Shown here one piece after another: positions 1 through 13,320 of a stretch of 64,000 nucleotides of DNA (positions within the stretch are counted from its first letter, which is position 1; each line of letters begins with the position of its first letter). The DNA is taken from assembly GCA_024138025.1 (NCBI GenBank), contig JAMXBD010000687.1, positions 663,219-727,218 on the forward strand, written 5' to 3'. Position numbers and translations under genes: made by a program. Under the pieces are notes generated by a model, which searched no databases, was not told the DNA's origin, and worked only from the letters and a program-made list of their open reading frames with translations. This DNA comes from Combretum micranthum. Taxonomy: Eukaryota > Streptophyta > Magnoliopsida > Myrtales > Combretaceae.

Positions 1-402
1 TGACTTATTAAGTTAACAATAAGGGATGAAATTTCATTTATAGTAGATATATACTCCCTATATGTATATAGTAAGTCGTATATATATATATTGACAATAT
101 ATACATGTATATTAACATAAACCCCTAAATTATACCAAAATTTTTAAATTTATCAACAATTGACACATAAAACATTCAAATTATATCGTTTTACTTGCAT
201 GTCAACAGATTATTGATACAAAACAAGGATGAGTGGCTTCTATTACTTCATGAACTATTGACACTTACGCTTATGGATAACGCAGAGCATTGGGGAACTT
301 GGATTTCTACTTTTTACTTTTCCATCCTCAAGCAGAATAAAACATCAAGGGGGACAAGATATTACTCTTTTAGCAAAGGGAATCGATGGACAAAATAAGT
401 AA

Positions 403-437
<35 letters not shown>

Positions 438-1364
438 ATAAATCACAAGCACCCTCAAAATATATTGGAGTACTTAGATCAACGAGTAACATAAGAGTTG
501 AAAGTGTCAGCTAAAAGGGTCGAATTTATGAAATCAATTATAAAATTTTGTTAATTATATATCTAATTTTTCGGTCAATTATTATGAGAAACAATCAAAA
601 TAAAAGAGCCCAATATAATTTTATTTCACCAATGCTCATATTACAGTAATACAATAAAGTAAGAGATAAAGAAAATTCTTTAATCCCATCACTAATATTA
701 ACAGGACCAATTATATCGACTATTTAACGATTTAATTTGATACCCAATAATTAAAATAGTTAGTTTACCAATTGTAATATTTATTTTAATAAAATGATGA
801 TTAACTTTCAAATATCATATGTCATATCATTTGAATTTAATATAATAAGATCGTTCTAACCATAGTGATATTATAGAATTAAATATAAAATATTAATATG
901 AAAAAAGTATTCAAAATTTGATTACAATTAGAATATGTCTAAGTTATTTATATGTAAATGTTGTTTAGGAAAATGGAGAATTTTCCTTGAGTCAACACCT
1001 TGGCCCAAAAAAAAAAAAAACACCTTAAAAAAATAAAAAAGGGATATGTTTAAGTTTACATTCAAAGCTGATTAGACTTTTAGTACGCAAAGATGTCCAT
1101 TTCTCTTCTGCATCTCCAATTAACTTTGCATATGGTAAAAAGATTTGTTTCCTTATTAACTTTAACAATAGGTTCCTAATATAGTTGTTCAAAGTGTCAT
1201 ATTAACAATTTAAATAATTCTCATTATTAATCAACTTTATTGCTTATCCATAAATTAATTTAAGAGAGTTGATAGTATTTTTTTAATAATTTTTTATTTT
1301 AAGTGAATTAAGAAACTTACTTTTTAAGTTGCTTAATTAAGAAACTTGTATATTGGTTTTTATA
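1..1364. other. AT-rich intergenic DNA, no gene seen
   Basis: No coding region of credible length or composition is visible on either strand. The stretch contains short AT repeats and one GA microsatellite (annotated separately). It ends at the target-site duplication of the solo LTR. Confidence 0.6.
406..435. repeat. (GA)n microsatellite
   Basis: About 15 uninterrupted GA units, directly visible. It lies in non-coding DNA. Confidence 0.9.
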
Positions 1365-1369
1365 TAAAA
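1365..1369. repeat. Left target-site duplication of solo LTR
   Basis: TAAAA, identical to 4418-4422 on the other side of the LTR. Confidence 0.75.
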
Positions 1370-4300
1370 TGTCACATCCCAATAGTTTAACCAAGACAGT
1401 CCCGCCGTACATTCTAAATGAAAATGATAGTTGGTGGCCTTAACCATCATTAGCAAGTAGAATATACAAGGCTTATCTCATTAAACCAATGTATTGACAA
1501 CTCTCAAGTGATGGCCAACACACAGAAATACAAAAAAAATCTGAAGAAATACCCTTTATACATACCTTTTACCGTAATATAATCTCAACTCTCTTTACAT
1601 AATCCATAATATTCTCATCTTCCATTCTACTTAAACCAGTTCTGATGCTCCTTAGAGAATCTTGTATCTCTGTAAAAAGATCTATAGGGGTATGAGCATA
1701 AAACCACGTGCTCAGTAAGTGGATATAAAAAGGGTAATTATAAACATTATAGGACAAATCACAATCATTGTTATTAGAGTGAATTATGCAGTCAATCGGG
1801 ATGCCATCCGCGTAATGTTGACCGGTTCATTACGAGATTAGAGAAATTAACCCCACTCTAATCTGGGTTTCGAGGAGTTAACACATATTCATTTTCCATA
1901 AAATCGGGAATGTGCAATGGATCTCCTGTCCTCCCAAAAACCGTTCGGGACTATCCCTCGGATAGCTTGTAACCTTTACTGCGACCTCCTCTCTTGTCAC
2001 TTAGTTCAATAAAGGTTAGAAGAAGAAATCCATTCTCACCTGGACGGTCGGTTTTATGGTTGCAAGGATGCGAAATGTGTGATGCTATGCATGATCGGTT
2101 ATTATTTTCACTATATTCTTAATAATACATTCTTGGGTGATCAAACAAGTATCTCACACCAAAACAATAGGATAAGTAAACATCCAATATCAAACAAAAT
2201 CAATCAACCACACACGGTTTATAGCTAATTTACAAGCACAAACAATTTAATGTAAATAATATCCCTTTTTACAATTACCATATAAATGAACCACTTACAG
2301 AAATTACGATTTATCAGCGTTCCCTCGAACACCTGATAATATCCAACAAGGAATAGTTATGAGTATCTATAGTTTCATATAGAGGCTGGCTAGTCATTTA
2401 ATCATTGTCCTTCTTTTTCTTGATGTAATTTGCAGGGGTAATAATTCCTAATTTAGCTAATTGGGAATGGATTACAATTATTAAAGATATTATGATGTAT
2501 TTTAATAGGGTTTAAATAAAGCATAGTTTTACATTGGCTTTTATTGGATAAGTAGCTTATAATTGAGGTTTATTATAGTAAGATAAGTAAGGTTGACATC
2601 TAAACTTAGAAATTTTAAAAGTTGAAAGGGAGCTACAAGACTAATTTAGTTTTTGCGATGATTATTTTACTTAACTTTAGAATATTAGAAAATTTATTAA
2701 GCGAGCATGTGATGATAATTCTAGGAAAATTATGAAATATTGATAAAATTATCTAGATTTTACCTTCCTCACAATACCCTATTAATTATTAGAATTTGAG
2801 AATAAGTAGATATTTATTAACTGAGTGGTAAAATATTAAATGTTAATTCCTTTTAGGCTAATGTAGGGTCTAATTATTTAGTATAATTATTCCTACATAA
2901 TATGTACTTTAGAAGCAATAGTTTAAAAGATTAAGTATAGTTAAATATAAGCTTTATAGATATTTGATATTGACAATATAATTAATTTTGTCATTTTCTT
3001 GATACTAAGCCTAACTAGATTAATAAATCTTAAATGAGATAATTAGTTTAAGCAAATCTAAGGGTTATTATTTCTTAAGTATTTGTTATAAGTTCTTTGA
3101 TAATATATTTAAAAGTAGTAAATAACTTAAGGTAGTTTAGTTATAGATTCAAGTTATACATAGCCATTTATAAGGTAATTAGTTTATAATAAATCGTGTA
3201 ATTATAGAAAAATAGTAGTATATGTTATATCTTTATAAAGTTAACATCTAAGCTTTATAATGAGCATTTAAAAAGTGGTTAAAAAGTTTTATGTATAATA
3301 GAATCATTTTACTATATTTCAACATATAAAATAGGCACTAATTAATGTTATTTATACTGGCAGAATCTTAGATTAATTATTAAAAATAGTAAATGACCAA
3401 GAAAAATTACGAAATTTTTATGAGAGATACCTAATATTATTATAAGTTTACCTCTAAAATATCTTTACGAAAGGAGCTGTAATGACTTCACGAAAATTTC
3501 CGCAATTTCGCCCAACCACGGCCAAAACAACCATCTCGGCCACCTTCCACCACCATAAAGTTGTCGGCAGTATAGACCATAATTTTTAGTAATAAAATGT
3601 AAATTTTGGTAATTTTAGGATGCTCGAAACGAGCTGTGTGAATTTTTCTATTTGGAACACGGTATTTATAGCGGTTTATCACGTATAAAAAATGCCAAAT
3701 GTCATTATTCTTGCATGAAACTTTTTAGCTGGTCACATGGAAATTAAACACGTGTCCTGGTGAGGTGTCGAAATTTTGGACAGCTGGCGAATTTTTGGTG
3801 AATTTTACATGCATTTTGACACAATTTTGAGAAATTTACAGTATATTTCTGAGATTATTTACATGTTTCGAATTTTCCTAATTTTTTCCAAATTATTCTG
3901 ATTTTTCTAGAATATTTAAGGATTTTTTTTCCATTTATTATTTTTTTGTGTTAGTTTTGCAATTTTTGTGAATTTAAATGGGCATTTTAGTAATTTTATA
4001 AGTTAAAGTATCCTTATTCGAAAAATCTACATTAATTATTGTAGTATATACTAATTATATTTTATATTTACTTTTTATATTTACTAGTTACTTTTCATAC
4101 CTTCTTAACCATTTACTACTTACTATTACTATTTTACCTTTTATTATTACTATTATTATTTTTTTATCAAATTGAATTTCATGAGTTTAAATTCTAGAGT
4201 AGTTTTTATATTATTCCTTGTTTTAGCTTAATTAGGTCATCTGTTTAAATGATTTCCTTTTATTCTTAGGGTTATTATAGTTTTGATACTTTCTTTTCTT

Positions 4301-4417
4301 ATTGATTATTCCAGATCATTCTAATTATATCCTTAATTTAGTTTATAGTTGTTAAATTAGATGCCTTAATATCAATTTACTAATAATTTTGTATCCAATG
4401 AAAATCAAGGTGTCACA
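1370..4417 (+). mobile_element. Solo LTR, about 3.05 kb, chromovirus-like
   Basis: The segment starts TGTCACATCCC and ends GGTGTCACA, giving TG...CA termini with an imperfect inverted repeat (TGTCACATC against TGTGACACC). It is flanked by an identical 5-bp duplication, TAAAA, at 1365-1369 and 4418-4422. There is no gag or pol coding sequence inside. This is the signature of an LTR retrotransposon reduced to one LTR by LTR-LTR recombination. The length and the TGTCACATCCC start resemble long plant Tekay/Del-type LTRs. The plus orientation is inferred from that start, and the lineage is an inference. Confidence 0.75.
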
Positions 4418-4422
4418 TAAAA
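4418..4422. repeat. Right target-site duplication of solo LTR
   Basis: TAAAA, identical to 1365-1369. Confidence 0.75.
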
Positions 4423-6726
4423 AATCTTACTATATTGATTAAATAAAATTATTTGAACTAAATTCTTATGTCAAATAACCCTAATAAAGATAATTTAATA
4501 GCTCAATGATATATTTCAAAATACCATAGTTTGATTACATAATCCCCGTAATATCATTCAGACAAGTCATGAACATTATGGAGTGTAATCGGTCATACCA
4601 CACGTAATTGAAAAGACTTAGCTATCGCTAGGAAGTACTTTTAAATAATTTTTCTTAGCATTTGCACGTTAATTACTAATGAGAGATGCTGATATTTATA
4701 AACTGCAGTAGGACTTTGATTCTCGTGCTCCTGTCCTGCTTCGCTTTTCAGACACCAGTCTTTACAAAAGCAAATCTGAGGACATCTTATTTTGACCTTT
4801 TTTATTTTTTTTTTTTTGGCCAAATTGTTTTGACCTTACTGAATACATCTTTGCACTAACATTTATTGATATTTAAATAGCACTAGGATAAATAGTATGT
4901 TTAATATTTAAATTTCATATTTTTATAAGTGATGCTTAATCTTTACTAACTTTACAATTAGTTATTATTTGAATTTAGATGTGTACTCAACATTTGCTGT
5001 GAATTCGATTTACAAACTTTTTTAAAACATGATTAAGTAAATAAGTAAATCTAAAGTCAAGTTATGGGTCGAATGGGTTAAATGGTACTAGTTTATGATA
5101 GATTGGGATTCCATTAGTTAACCATCTTATATTATTTAGTATATGTCCTTGTGATTTAATACACTATGAATTGGTGATTATATGGACTAACCTATCAATT
5201 GGTTTATTAAAGGGTGTTGGTTAAATAAGGCAAGCTATCCATCTGCTAAAAGATAAATGCAATTTTTTCAAATACTTTAAGTACTATGTATTTTAATGTT
5301 CAAGCTTTAAAAAATAATCAACTATAAACTGTTTTTATGAAATTTACGACTATTTAAAAAAGATAAGGAGTTAATAGGTTTAATAAATTTAGTAAAACGT
5401 TCTCTATGGGCTAAACATGTAAATCCATCAATAATAAGATGTTTATTAAGATAAATGGGGCTAATCATTAATCATATCCCCTTTGAACCCATTAGAAAAC
5501 AATGTTCAATGAATTAAGTGGACCAATCTAATCCATGATTAACTTGCTTTGACTTATGGATTAAAATAGGTAAGACCATGATGCTTTTTCATGAAATGAG
5601 TTCGAAAAATTAACCTTCAATCACTGTACAAATTAGGTTAACCTGTCAAAACCAATCATTTTCATCATAATTTCATCGAAAACTTATTATTGTGAAGCAT
5701 TGGAAGGTGTGAAGCCATCAACAACAAATGCAATGATATGAAAATATCAAATTATTTCCTTTAATTTGATGTAGTCAACAGTGTAGTGGTAAATTTGAAA
5801 TAAAATCAAAACGTTAACTAATATTGCCAAAATATGATGTGTGGAGCTCATATCAATGAGATATTTGTCTATTTATTGATCCGCTAATAATTTAATTACA
5901 CAAATACAAATCATATAAAAATAATTATAAATATCGATGCAAAACTATATATTAAACATGTGATTTTATTTTCCTTACATATATGGTATATCTTATGTAT
6001 GATTTTTGTAGAAGTACTGAACCATTCCATTTATTATAAATCATATGTTATATATATTATGGTTTATAAATTTCATGTCTAACATCTGATTTCTTTATTA
6101 AAAATAGAATCACATCTTCTGATTTAGCATCAGTATTTATATAATTGGAAATATGTGATTTATGATTTATTAATTTTTTTACACGATGGGTAAACATGAG
6201 TTATATCCACGTATTGACTATAAAATATTTCCCTCGACCATGTTATTGCAATCGTGGCTAAGCACCATGTAAGTGGATGACCAGACTTATCATTTCCGTG
6301 AATATTCTGGGTATTATCCCATCCCATGGATCGAAAGAACCTCTTGCTGGTTGCCACTATTATTTTCCAATTGTATGAAAATCTCTTTCCCCTTCTTTAG
6401 TGGGAAAAAGTTATATAAAACATAGTCCATAAATAGCGAATAAAATGGTTGCTTTTCCCTTTAGAAATTTGAGTAAATACATTGTTTCACTTTTATGAAA
6501 ATTGTAGTTATTATAATAGTTTAAATTAAAATAATCTACAACTCATATTTATTATTTAGACCGTGTTTCAATGTTCATACAAGTATATTACATGTTAATA
6601 GTCTTATAATCTAATGATATAATGCAGATCTCTCAATTGAGATATATTATATTTGAATCTTCCGTTGTAATGGTAAAAAGATACTATACATCTATTTATT
6701 TATTGAAATATCCATATAAAAAAGAA
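4423..6726. other. AT-rich intergenic DNA
   Basis: No supported gene. It holds one copy of a dispersed repeat at 4718-4782. The rest is featureless AT-rich sequence. Confidence 0.55.
4718..4782 (+). repeat. Dispersed repeat, copy A
   Basis: Shares clear similarity with 10892-10956: both read GTTCTCGTGC-like then CCTGCTTC.CTTTT, a CACCA.TCTT stretch and ACAAAAG. This is probably a piece of an old transposable element; the family was not recognised. Confidence 0.5.
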
Positions 6727-7002
6727 GGGTTAATACCCAACTTGATACCTGAACTTTGACCAAAAAATACTTAAACTTTTAAAATATTCAATTTCACACC
6801 ACAATTGAACTTTTCGTATCCTAAACACTATCTCATCCAATCATTGTTTGACACGTTCGTTTTTCAAATAGATAATAAAAGGATGGCGTAGTGTTTAAGA
6901 CATAAAAAATTCCATTGGCATATGAAATCGAACATTTTAAAAATTTACGTACCTAATTAATCTTTTATTTAAAGTTCAAGTATCAAATAAGATATTTACT
7001 CA
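6727..7002. mobile_element. MULE-like non-autonomous TIR element (MITE)
   Basis: The left end (GGGTTAATACCC then CTTGATACCTGAACTTT) is mirrored by the right end read in reverse complement (TGAGTAAATATC then TTGATACTTGAACTTT). Inverted similarity continues for roughly 60 bases. There is no coding capacity. The GGGTTAAT-type start and long TIRs fit Mutator-like MITEs of plants. The flanks (TAAAAAAGAA and TAAAAGAAAA) are A-rich and only suggest a duplication. Confidence 0.55.
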
Positions 7003-8754
7003 TAAAAGAAAAGGTATTTTTCTCATATACTTAAGAGTGGATGGAACGAGTTAATATAAGAATCCAATTAGAGAGTGCCCATATACCAATTAAAGTCCAA
7101 AAAATGAAATTCTCAAATTTTTTCACACATGATTACAACTTGTCAAAAATGCAGATAGATGGAAAAATGTGAAATATGATCTTCCTTTGACCTTAACAAC
7201 TGCTATAGTAATATCATGTGCTAACATTTTCGGTAACATTACAGAATCTTCGGGTTAAAATTAAGACTTAGGAATATGCTTAGCATTTCCGGGCCAAGAA
7301 AAAAATAACAACAAAGATATACCTAGCATCATGTCTTGTCTACTTTTTATCACATTTTATCATAATTAATATTTTCACCATATATTGGTGAGAATTATTC
7401 TTTTCACCCTATAATGAGTAGTTATCAAGAAATATATATTTGGATTATCTGTTTTTTATTTATATTTCATTTGTATCTTATCTATATTTGTATTTTATTT
7501 TTATTTAGTCTGTCTGATTTATTTATGAGTAAAAATGTGTTTTCAACTATATCTATTTATTGACAAACAGTCAATTTAAAAACAATAAAAATGGGATATC
7601 AAAACAATCAAAATAAGACTAACTAAATAGATTGTGAATGAATTTATAAAAACCCAATATAATATACGAAAGTATTTTTCATGTATATGATGTCGGCCTT
7701 GCTCCTATTTTCCTATTTTTCCAGAAAAGTGAACTTGTAATTCACAGTAGAATGATGCCCGATCTGCTCTGCTTAAAGGTAGATAAGGATTCCCAGCTAA
7801 ACTTCCCAGCAAACTAAAGCAAAATTAGCAGCAGACCATCTTCAGAAGATAAAAAAAGACAATGATATTTAACGTAAATAATACCATCTCCATCTGACGA
7901 AAATAAAAGTGTATAGGTGTCATAGGACAAAGGATATTGGCATCATGTGCAAAAGCAATTAGCTAATATGCTTTACAGTTGAAATGCACTTGTAATTTTA
8001 CATCTACATAAAACATCGAGGATCTTACTTTTTATAATTTTATCTGAAGAAATTAAAAAGCAATTGTTGATCTAGTTGCTTTAGTCTTAGGAATCTGTTA
8101 ACTCACATGGTAATAGATTTTACTATAAACTCTCAAAACATTTTTACTTTGATTTATGTAAATTTTTTATACTTTATTTGATGTGCTAAATTCAATAGTA
8201 ATAATAGTGATAGCAAATGTCTTACACTGATAAAGATAATAGAGATAGTAACCATATTGCATAGTTTTTATTAAACTATTTATATGTCACAATTTTATCA
8301 ATATTTATATGTCACTAAATAATTTACATGATGAGTCACAAGTTTCTAAATACTATTTGTTGAATATTACTGCCTTAACCTTATAGATACAATCCCAAAA
8401 TTCATGTGGGGTTTTACACTTAGGTATCACAATCTTCTACCTTAAACATTTTGCATCGTCCATGCACTTTATGATTGAGTTTGTCGATTTTTTCTTCTTT
8501 ATTAGTGTATGATTTGGTTTATTGTTGTCACTTTCTATTTATAGGTCTTCCTAAAATCTTGTTAGAACTATGGTGATCATCATATCCAAAACTCTTCTCT
8601 AAAATGGATGCAAACAATTCCTCAAATTGTCCACTTACTATAGAGGAGTCACCTTTTTTTCAACCATCCAGCAATATATATATATATATATATATATATC
8701 TAATAAGTTTTAAGATAGTATTCACTACCTCATCATTAGAGAATCTATATTTTT
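7003..8754. other. Intergenic DNA, no gene seen
   Basis: AT-rich sequence with no supported coding region. An (AT)n microsatellite lies at 8674-8699. Confidence 0.55.
8674..8699. repeat. (AT)n microsatellite
   Basis: Thirteen AT units in a row, directly visible. Confidence 0.9.
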
Positions 8755-9334
8755 AGAACCTTCAAGAGGTTCTTAAAATGTCACATCAGTATTTTAAGAA
8801 CATTTTTTTTTTATTTTTAAAGAAGCTCTTCACTTTATTTCTAAGGTTCTTCACAAAAATCATTTACATATTCTTAGGTTTTGTGGATCTCATATGTCTT
8901 TACATAATGCAAATGATAAAATAAAAAAAACCATAAAAGACATGAAGAACCTTACTTTTTTGAAGTTTTTAATAGAGAAATCCAGACCTTTCCCATCCAA
9001 TAGAACATAAAAAAATAAGGTCTTTTACATAAGATCTTTTATTAAGGATCCAGAGATACAGATGGTCTCAAAGCGTCCATGTCAAGGACCTCACTTTTTG
9101 AGGTTCGTGTGGAGCTTAACTTTTTAAGATTTTCTGCAAATGACTCCAAAATAAGTTCATTCATAATATTTTACTATTATTTTATACAAGTAAAGGTATT
9201 GTAAAAAGTAAATAGGATCTACAAAAAGTTAAAAGGATGTGAAAGAATTTATGTGAAGAAAATTACAGATAAATGGGTGAGTTCCTTCGAAAAGAGGGTT
9301 CCTTAAAATGCTAATATGGCATTATGAAGGACCC
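8755..9334. mobile_element. Possible TIR element, about 580 bp
   Basis: The left part (AATGTCACATCAGTATTTTAA followed by GAAC) resembles the reverse complement of the right part (AATGCCATATTAGCATTTTAA followed by GGAAC). Further GGTTCTT/AAGGACC motifs lie near the ends. The inside is non-coding and rich in palindromic AAGGTTC-like words. Exact ends and target duplication are not resolved, so this is tentative. Confidence 0.35.
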
Positions 9335-11284
9335 ATCTCACATTGATACTCTTATAAATCATTGTGATTATTTTCTCACAATTGGTATAGATTTTATCCA
9401 TATGAAGTATCACAAAAAGACAGCCAAAATCTCATAAAACACTAAAAAGAAAGCACTATCATGAGATTCAATATAAGTACTCATACGCTAGGAAATGAGG
9501 AAACTTCAATGGTTTCATCATGGATTGTCCCGTTTATAATTCTAGTAATAAATTCATGGTAAATGTATATTAATATTTTACCATTATTGAAATAGATTTG
9601 AGTCATTTAGAGCTAGTCCCGCTAAAACATCCATAAAATTTTCGAGGAAACTAATTGAAATAGGAAGTTGCTTTGCTTGATGTGTTTCGATCGCCTAGGA
9701 AGATGTTCTTGTCCACAGGGATGCGCTTATCGCTTGTTTGACCTTGGATCGATCACCTTTTCTTCCACATGACTTTTGTCAACAATACACAGCCTTAATT
9801 ATATCCTAAACCTTACTCGTGTAAGGTCTTATCATCTAAACCGTATCTCGGACCAAATTGATAAGAAAATTTAAATTACTCCCAACTAAAATATTACTCG
9901 AACTAGATTATTTGGCTAATCTTTTTGCATAAGCTTTTCTCATCCTTTATCTATCAATAATCAGATTATAACTAGTTCTAATTTTCAGTAAAGTAAAACG
10001 AGAAAACGGATCGTTATGAAATTAAGTGACCACAGTTTTTTTATATAATACATGTAGTTATCATTCAAACCGATTGCTGCAAAATTTAAAAATCTTGGTT
10101 AGATTTACTCCCAAGGAAATACTATGTACTTTTTTTAAACCATTCACAAGTTATTTAAACCCGAGTTAAACCCGTGCTATAAATGATTTGAAATTGAATT
10201 TAAAATAAAAGTTGTTTATTTGAATTGGTTGAGCTCAAGCTTTTATTTGAGCCCTCGATTTGCTTGATTAGGCTCGTGTGAAATTGTTTGTAAATTGTAT
10301 ATAAGTAATATGTTATACATAATTAAGACCAAAAACTAATTCCTATAACATATAATCTAATATTTATTAGTTACTTATTCATCTATTTATCTAGACATTT
10401 GTTCATTTTATATATTTAATTGATGAGTTGAACTTTATTTCATATCTTAAGGCTACAAAAAGTCAATTTAGGGTTTGTTTATTTCTTCTGTATGTAGATG
10501 GCATAGACACGTTTTCAAATAGACTATCTATCAAGTAATAGATTTAAATGAAAAATTAATAATTTTACTCAAAAAAATTAAACAGATCAGCTAAAGATCA
10601 GATATCAGAGATGGATTAGATATAAATATAAATACAGACACAGATTAAATAAAAATCATCCAAACAAACCCTTACGCTCATTGATGATGAGTTAAACTCA
10701 ATTTAACTCCAACTTGTTTTATAAACAAATCTAGTTCAAACTCAAAATAATTTTTTTTTGTTAAATTTAATTCTAAAATTTTCAGATCCGGTGAAAACTC
10801 GGACTCAATTTGAATTTTTCAAATTGGGCTTGAGGTTCTAAAAGTTTGAGCGGTTTAGTTTATCGATATGATGAATAGTACGAGGATTATTGGTTCTCGT
10901 GCTTCTATCCTGCTTCACTTTTAACACACCAATCTTACAAAAGTAGATTCGATGACTCCTACACGTGAGGACTTCAGCTACGGTTCAAATTCGTGCTACA
11001 GAACTAATAGGTCTAGGCTTTGATTTGCGGAAGTAAGAGACAGATTCTCTGCCCTAGCCAAATCAAAACCATCGGCTGGTTCCTTTAGGAGTCGTATATG
11101 ATACACTTACTATTAGTAGCTTAATAAATTTAGTTTAAAGGCACGAGGACATGTGATCATATGCCTGTGGTTCTATAACTAATCTCATCCAAAAAAAAAA
11201 AAAACATTTTTGTTACCAAAACAACATTAGTGATTACAACGTGCATCATTGTCCAATCAACACATAACAGCACGAAAGGATAAG
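9335..11284. other. Intergenic DNA with degenerate repeats
   Basis: No supported gene. The 10200-10860 part contains scattered GAGCTC/GAGTTTAA-type words reminiscent of an old copy of the GAGCTCG-rich hAT element at 26882. Copy B of a dispersed repeat lies at 10892-10956. Confidence 0.4.
10892..10956 (+). repeat. Dispersed repeat, copy B
   Basis: Diverged match to 4718-4782. The sequence to its right (to about 11100) is unusually GC-balanced for this region, so the underlying element may be longer than the shared core. Confidence 0.5.
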
Positions 11285-11293
11285 GAATAATAT

Positions 11294-12623
11294 GGATTAA
11301 TGATCAATTTGGTACCTCAATTTTTTTGAAAAAAAAGCAATGAATTACCCTGACTTCAAAATAATCAATTTAATACCTGAATCAACATTTTGAGGGCTCA
11401 AATTATACACGATTTAACTCTGTTATTTCTATCAAAGGACGTGGCCAAAGTATCAAATCCATGCATGACACGTGTTATTTTAATTAAACAAAAAAGATTA
11501 AAAAGCATATTTCTCCTCACAATTTCATTATTTTTTTTTCAAAAAATAAAAACTCAAACCAAACCAGGTAAAAACTCCCCTTCACGAAACCCTCACCCTC
11601 ACCCTCACATGACTAGATAGGAAGTTAGAGGTTGTTCAATTTCGAGCTTGTGTTTGGTGGATTAAGGGTAGCTAAAAGTAATGTGTTGGTTTGGCTGGAC
11701 GAGGTGGTTTTTCTGGGTTTAAACTTTTGTTTGGTTATAGGCAGGTCATGGTGGTTGGTACGATGTTTGAGGGGTGGTTCGGAGGTCTATGGTTGGTGTG
11801 TTATTGGTGGTTTTGTGTAGCCGACATTTAGGTAGCTGGGTTAGCTAAGGTTGAGTTTGCGATTTAAGTTATGGCGTGAAAAGTTGTGGAGTGGTGGTTT
11901 TGGGTTTCGGTTCGGGGTTGAAGGTGGTGGTGGTCTTGGTGGCCGTTAGTGGTTGTGATGGTTTTGGCTGAGAAAGGTAACTGTCAAGATAGGTTAGGGG
12001 AGCGAAGAGTGATTCTGAGTTATTAGAGTTTAGAGAGAGAATGGATTAAGAGAGAGAAGAGAGGGAACTTGAGAGAATTCTTTTTTTCAAAAAAAATGGA
12101 AGCAAAGAAGCCTTTAATCTTTGTGTCTTCTCTTTGAATTTGAGAAAGAAAAGATATTATTGAATAATAACTCGGCCATTAAAGGCCGTTTCAAAACTTG
12201 TAGAGGTGGGGAACGATTACACAAAAAATTTGATTTTGAATTGCGAAGAAATTCATCTTCCCCATGGCTTTTGGTTATATATGAAAAAAAATGAATTTGA
12301 TTTTAGTTGAAATTCATCTACGTGGTTGAAGAAGATAGCTGATGCGGATCCTTTTGATTCTAGTTGAAATTCATCTACTTCAATATGGTATTATGGTTGA
12401 ATTTATCCATTAAATAAAGTATATTTGTTTTTAAATGTTTGAATGACACTGTCGTCCATTGATTGGATGTTTTTGCCATGTCACTGTAAGAGCTAATGGA
12501 GATAGCTCAGGCATGAATCATGTCCTTCAAAAGTTCAAATAGGTATTGCATTGATCTTTTTAAAGTCTGGATGGTTAATTACTCTTTTTCAAAAAGTTCA
12601 GGCACAAATTAGGTCATTAACCC
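11294..12623. mobile_element. Mutator-like TIR element, 1.33 kb
   Basis: The left end GGATTAATGATCAATTTGG and the right end in reverse complement GGGTTAATGACCTAATTTG are inverted repeats. Similarity extends about 90 bases, including a run of A/T and an AATTACCC..GACTT-like block. A 9-bp flank repeat, GAATAATAT (11285-11293) and AAATAATAT (12624-12632), differs at one base; 9 bp is the classic Mutator duplication length. The interior (about 11630-12030) is GT-rich on the plus strand and could be captured gene sequence as in Pack-MULEs. No transposase is visible, so the element is non-autonomous. Confidence 0.7.
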
Positions 12624-12672
12624 AAATAATATTAGTTTCCTTGGGGATAGAAGGAGCCGCATATAAAATTAA

Positions 12673-12984
12673 GGAAAAGTATCATAGTTGAAGTTTGTAC
12701 AAAAATTTAATTTGATATTTAAAGTAACCAATTTATATCAATCAATGAATATTTCTACTATCTATATTTATTGATGTGAAAGAGGCAATCTATAGATACT
12801 AGATAGCATTAAATAAAATAGTTAAAGTTCAATAATATATTCTCTATTTCATGTGGGCAAACAATATTAAGGAAATAATAAAATAGTCATAAAAAAATTG
12901 ATTAGCTATTAAATTAATCACTTAAAAGTTCAATATCAAATTGAAAATTCTTGCAAAATTCTGATACCAAACTTGATATTTTCC
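12673..12984. mobile_element. MULE-like MITE, about 310 bp
   Basis: The left end (GGAAAAGTATCATAGTTGAAG) and the right end in reverse complement (GGAAAATATCAAGTTTGG) are inverted repeats. Both continue into a TTTAATTTGATAT or TTCAATTTGATAT block. There is no coding sequence. The flanking bases are A-rich and give only a weak duplication. Confidence 0.5.
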
Positions 12985-13320
12985 TAAAGATTAAATATAC
13001 TTTTTTTTATATTCAATTTTTCTTTCCATTACATTGTGAGAGAGAGAATTCAAACCCGTATATTACATTTAAAAGATTAATGGTTATGCCACTAGACTAC
13101 AGTATAATTTGATATTGATATTTAAATATTTAGGAAAATGATTTTTACATTTTAAAATGAAAAATACATCTAAAAATAGGTACCATTGATTACGCCTATT
13201 TTGTTCATTCGTAATTAATTAACTATTATAAAAGGTCGTATAATTACTAATATTTGCACATCCATCTTTAACATAACTTAATGCCTGGACTCGAGAGGAC
13301 GAAATTCAGGGTTTGAATCT

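Noticed and set aside
11630..11820. Plus-strand frame inside the MULE-like element
   Set aside because: It is a G/T-biased frame without domain signals and is better explained by the GT-rich interior of a non-autonomous element.
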